This document shows positions 63,411-64,000 of a stretch of 64,000 nucleotides of DNA, piece after piece (position 1 is the first letter of the stretch; every line of letters begins with the position of its first letter). Where the stretch lies: assembly GCA_900319625.1 (NCBI GenBank), contig ONPD01000010.1:1-64000 (forward strand). The letters run 5' to 3'. Origin of the DNA: an uncultured Treponema sp. (GTDB lineage: Bacteria > Spirochaetota > Spirochaetia > Treponematales > Treponemataceae). The translations under genes were made by a program, and so were the position numbers. The notes beneath the pieces were generated by a model. That model was not told where the DNA came from, did no database searches, and was given only the letters and a program-made list of their open reading frames with translations.

Positions 63411-63788
63411 ATGGCAGTTACAAAAGAAGACATCCTTGAGACAATTGCAAACATGTCAGTTCTCGAGGTTTCAGAGCTTGTTAAAGCAATGGAAGAAAAA
63501 TTTGGTGTTACAGCAGCAGTTGCAGTAGCAGCAGGTCCAGCAGCAGGTGGAGCAGCAGCAGGTGGAGAAGAGCAGACAGAATTCACTGTTACTCTCGAAT
63601 CATTCGATGCAGCTAAAAAGATCCCTGTTATCAAAGCAGTTCGCGAAATCACAGGTCTCGGACTTGGTGAAGCTAAAGCTTTGGTTGAAGGTGCACCAAA
63701 AGCTCTTAAAGAAGGCGTAAGCAAGGCTGACGCTGACGAAATCGTTAAGAAGATCGAAGAAGCTGGTGGTAAAGCTTCTAAGAAATAA
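63411..63788 (+). CDS. rplL: 50S ribosomal protein L7/L12
   Basis: A protein of 125 residues has an N-terminal dimer domain ([20 protein letters not shown]), an alanine/glycine hinge ([20 protein letters not shown]) and a C-terminal domain ([37 protein letters not shown]) that recruits translation factors. It is present in several copies on the stalk. It precedes a terminator/attenuator and the expected rpoB. Confidence 0.97.
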   Translation: MAVTKEDILETIANMSVLEVSELVKAMEEKFGVTAAVAVAAGPAAGGAAAGGEEQTEFTVTLESFDAAKKIPVIKAVREITGLGLGEAKALVEGAPKALKEGVSKADADEIVKKIEEAGGKASKK

Positions 63789-63833
63789 GTTGGAGCAAAT
63801 CCAGCTTTATAGCTGCTGAAAAGCAGTAAAACA

Positions 63834-63870
63834 GGGGGTATCTGGTAAGAAATTACCGGATATCCCTTTT
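63834..63870 (+). terminator. Attenuator-like terminator between rplL and rpoB
   Basis: GGGTATCTGGTAA-GAAA-TTACCGGATATCCC is followed by CTTTT. Such a partial terminator commonly separates ribosomal from RNA polymerase genes in this operon. Confidence 0.75.
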
Positions 63871-64000
63871 GTCGTATAAAACGACTTTTAACATTTCCTA
63901 TTATTACTGTTATCTTGAGCAAAAATCAGAGTTTTCTGTGCTGTGCGGAGTTTCCAGCATGTAGCAGATTACATCTGAATTTATAAAAAATACAGGAGAA
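63871..64000 (+). promoter_or_regulatory. Leader of the next gene (probably rpoB)
   Basis: No open frame of size is seen here. The window ends with an aggagaa Shine-Dalgarno, so a start codon is expected within about 10 bp beyond the edge. By gene order the next gene should be rpoB. Confidence 0.55.

Overview
The window is most likely chromosomal DNA of a gut- or rumen-type Treponema (Spirochaetota). The genome is AT-rich with Shine-Dalgarno and TATAAT signals. Spirochaete marks include an archaeal-type PheRS alpha subunit, many treponemal lipoproteins, PilZ and GGDEF proteins, a dCache chemoreceptor and a bactofilin/M23 shape module. The genus call is an inference from family content, because no 16S gene is present.

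Layout. 1-1.4 kb is a graveyard of Rpn-family (PD-(D/E)XK) gene fragments, palindromes and short repeats. 1.4-9 kb holds an MgtC-like protein, a solute-binding-like lipoprotein, a DAACS symporter, a PilZ-like protein and Tex. 9-18 kb holds a chemoreceptor, an envelope protein pair, an NfnAB-type flavin oxidoreductase pair and a GerMN protein. 18-24 kb (minus strand) holds proS, a methyltransferase, and a PSP1/RicT-YaaR-bactofilin-M23 cluster. 24-31 kb holds TatD, Dus, a treponemal hypothetical fused by overlap to a GAF-GGDEF cyclase, a rhomboid protease and two exported proteins. 31-41 kb holds pheS, TetR, an RlmL-like methyltransferase, an orphan LivJ-type binding protein, an acyltransferase, and the last two steps of IMP synthesis as separate enzymes (PurO-type cyclohydrolase and stand-alone AICAR transformylase). 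41-49 kb holds a GH36 alpha-galactosidase, an SH3 protein, an orphan DNA methyltransferase, DUF1015, rpoN and hpf. 49-52 kb is hprK-ptsH-lexA-holA. 52-60 kb holds envelope proteins, NUDIX, a cytidylate kinase-like protein, pgsA, hsp20, radA, a putative sRNA and cysE. 60-64 kb is the classic tRNA-Thr/rpmG/tRNA-Trp/secE/nusG/rplKAJL block, with rpoB expected just past the end.

How the genes connect. RpoN, HPF, HprK and HPr sit together as a nitrogen/carbon phosphorelay and hibernation hub. hsp20, 8.5 kb away, carries a near-perfect sigma-54 promoter, so a likely RpoN target is in the same window. A GGDEF cyclase and a PilZ-like protein suggest c-di-GMP signalling.

The most unusual signal is between genes. 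A modular set of structured repeats recurs at gene ends. One hairpin type (here H3) occurs seven times with compensatory arm changes and an invariant AC bulge. A second type (H2) shares a TTAATGGGC-like loop. A third is a portable three-hairpin terminator. Two composites are followed by a second copy of the upstream gene's 3' end: a 17-bp exact repeat after the AICAR transformylase gene, and 14 codons of pheS re-encoded with only synonymous changes. I know of no described family that matches these. At least six genes have a -10 box exactly 6 bp before ATG, which points to leaderless transcripts.
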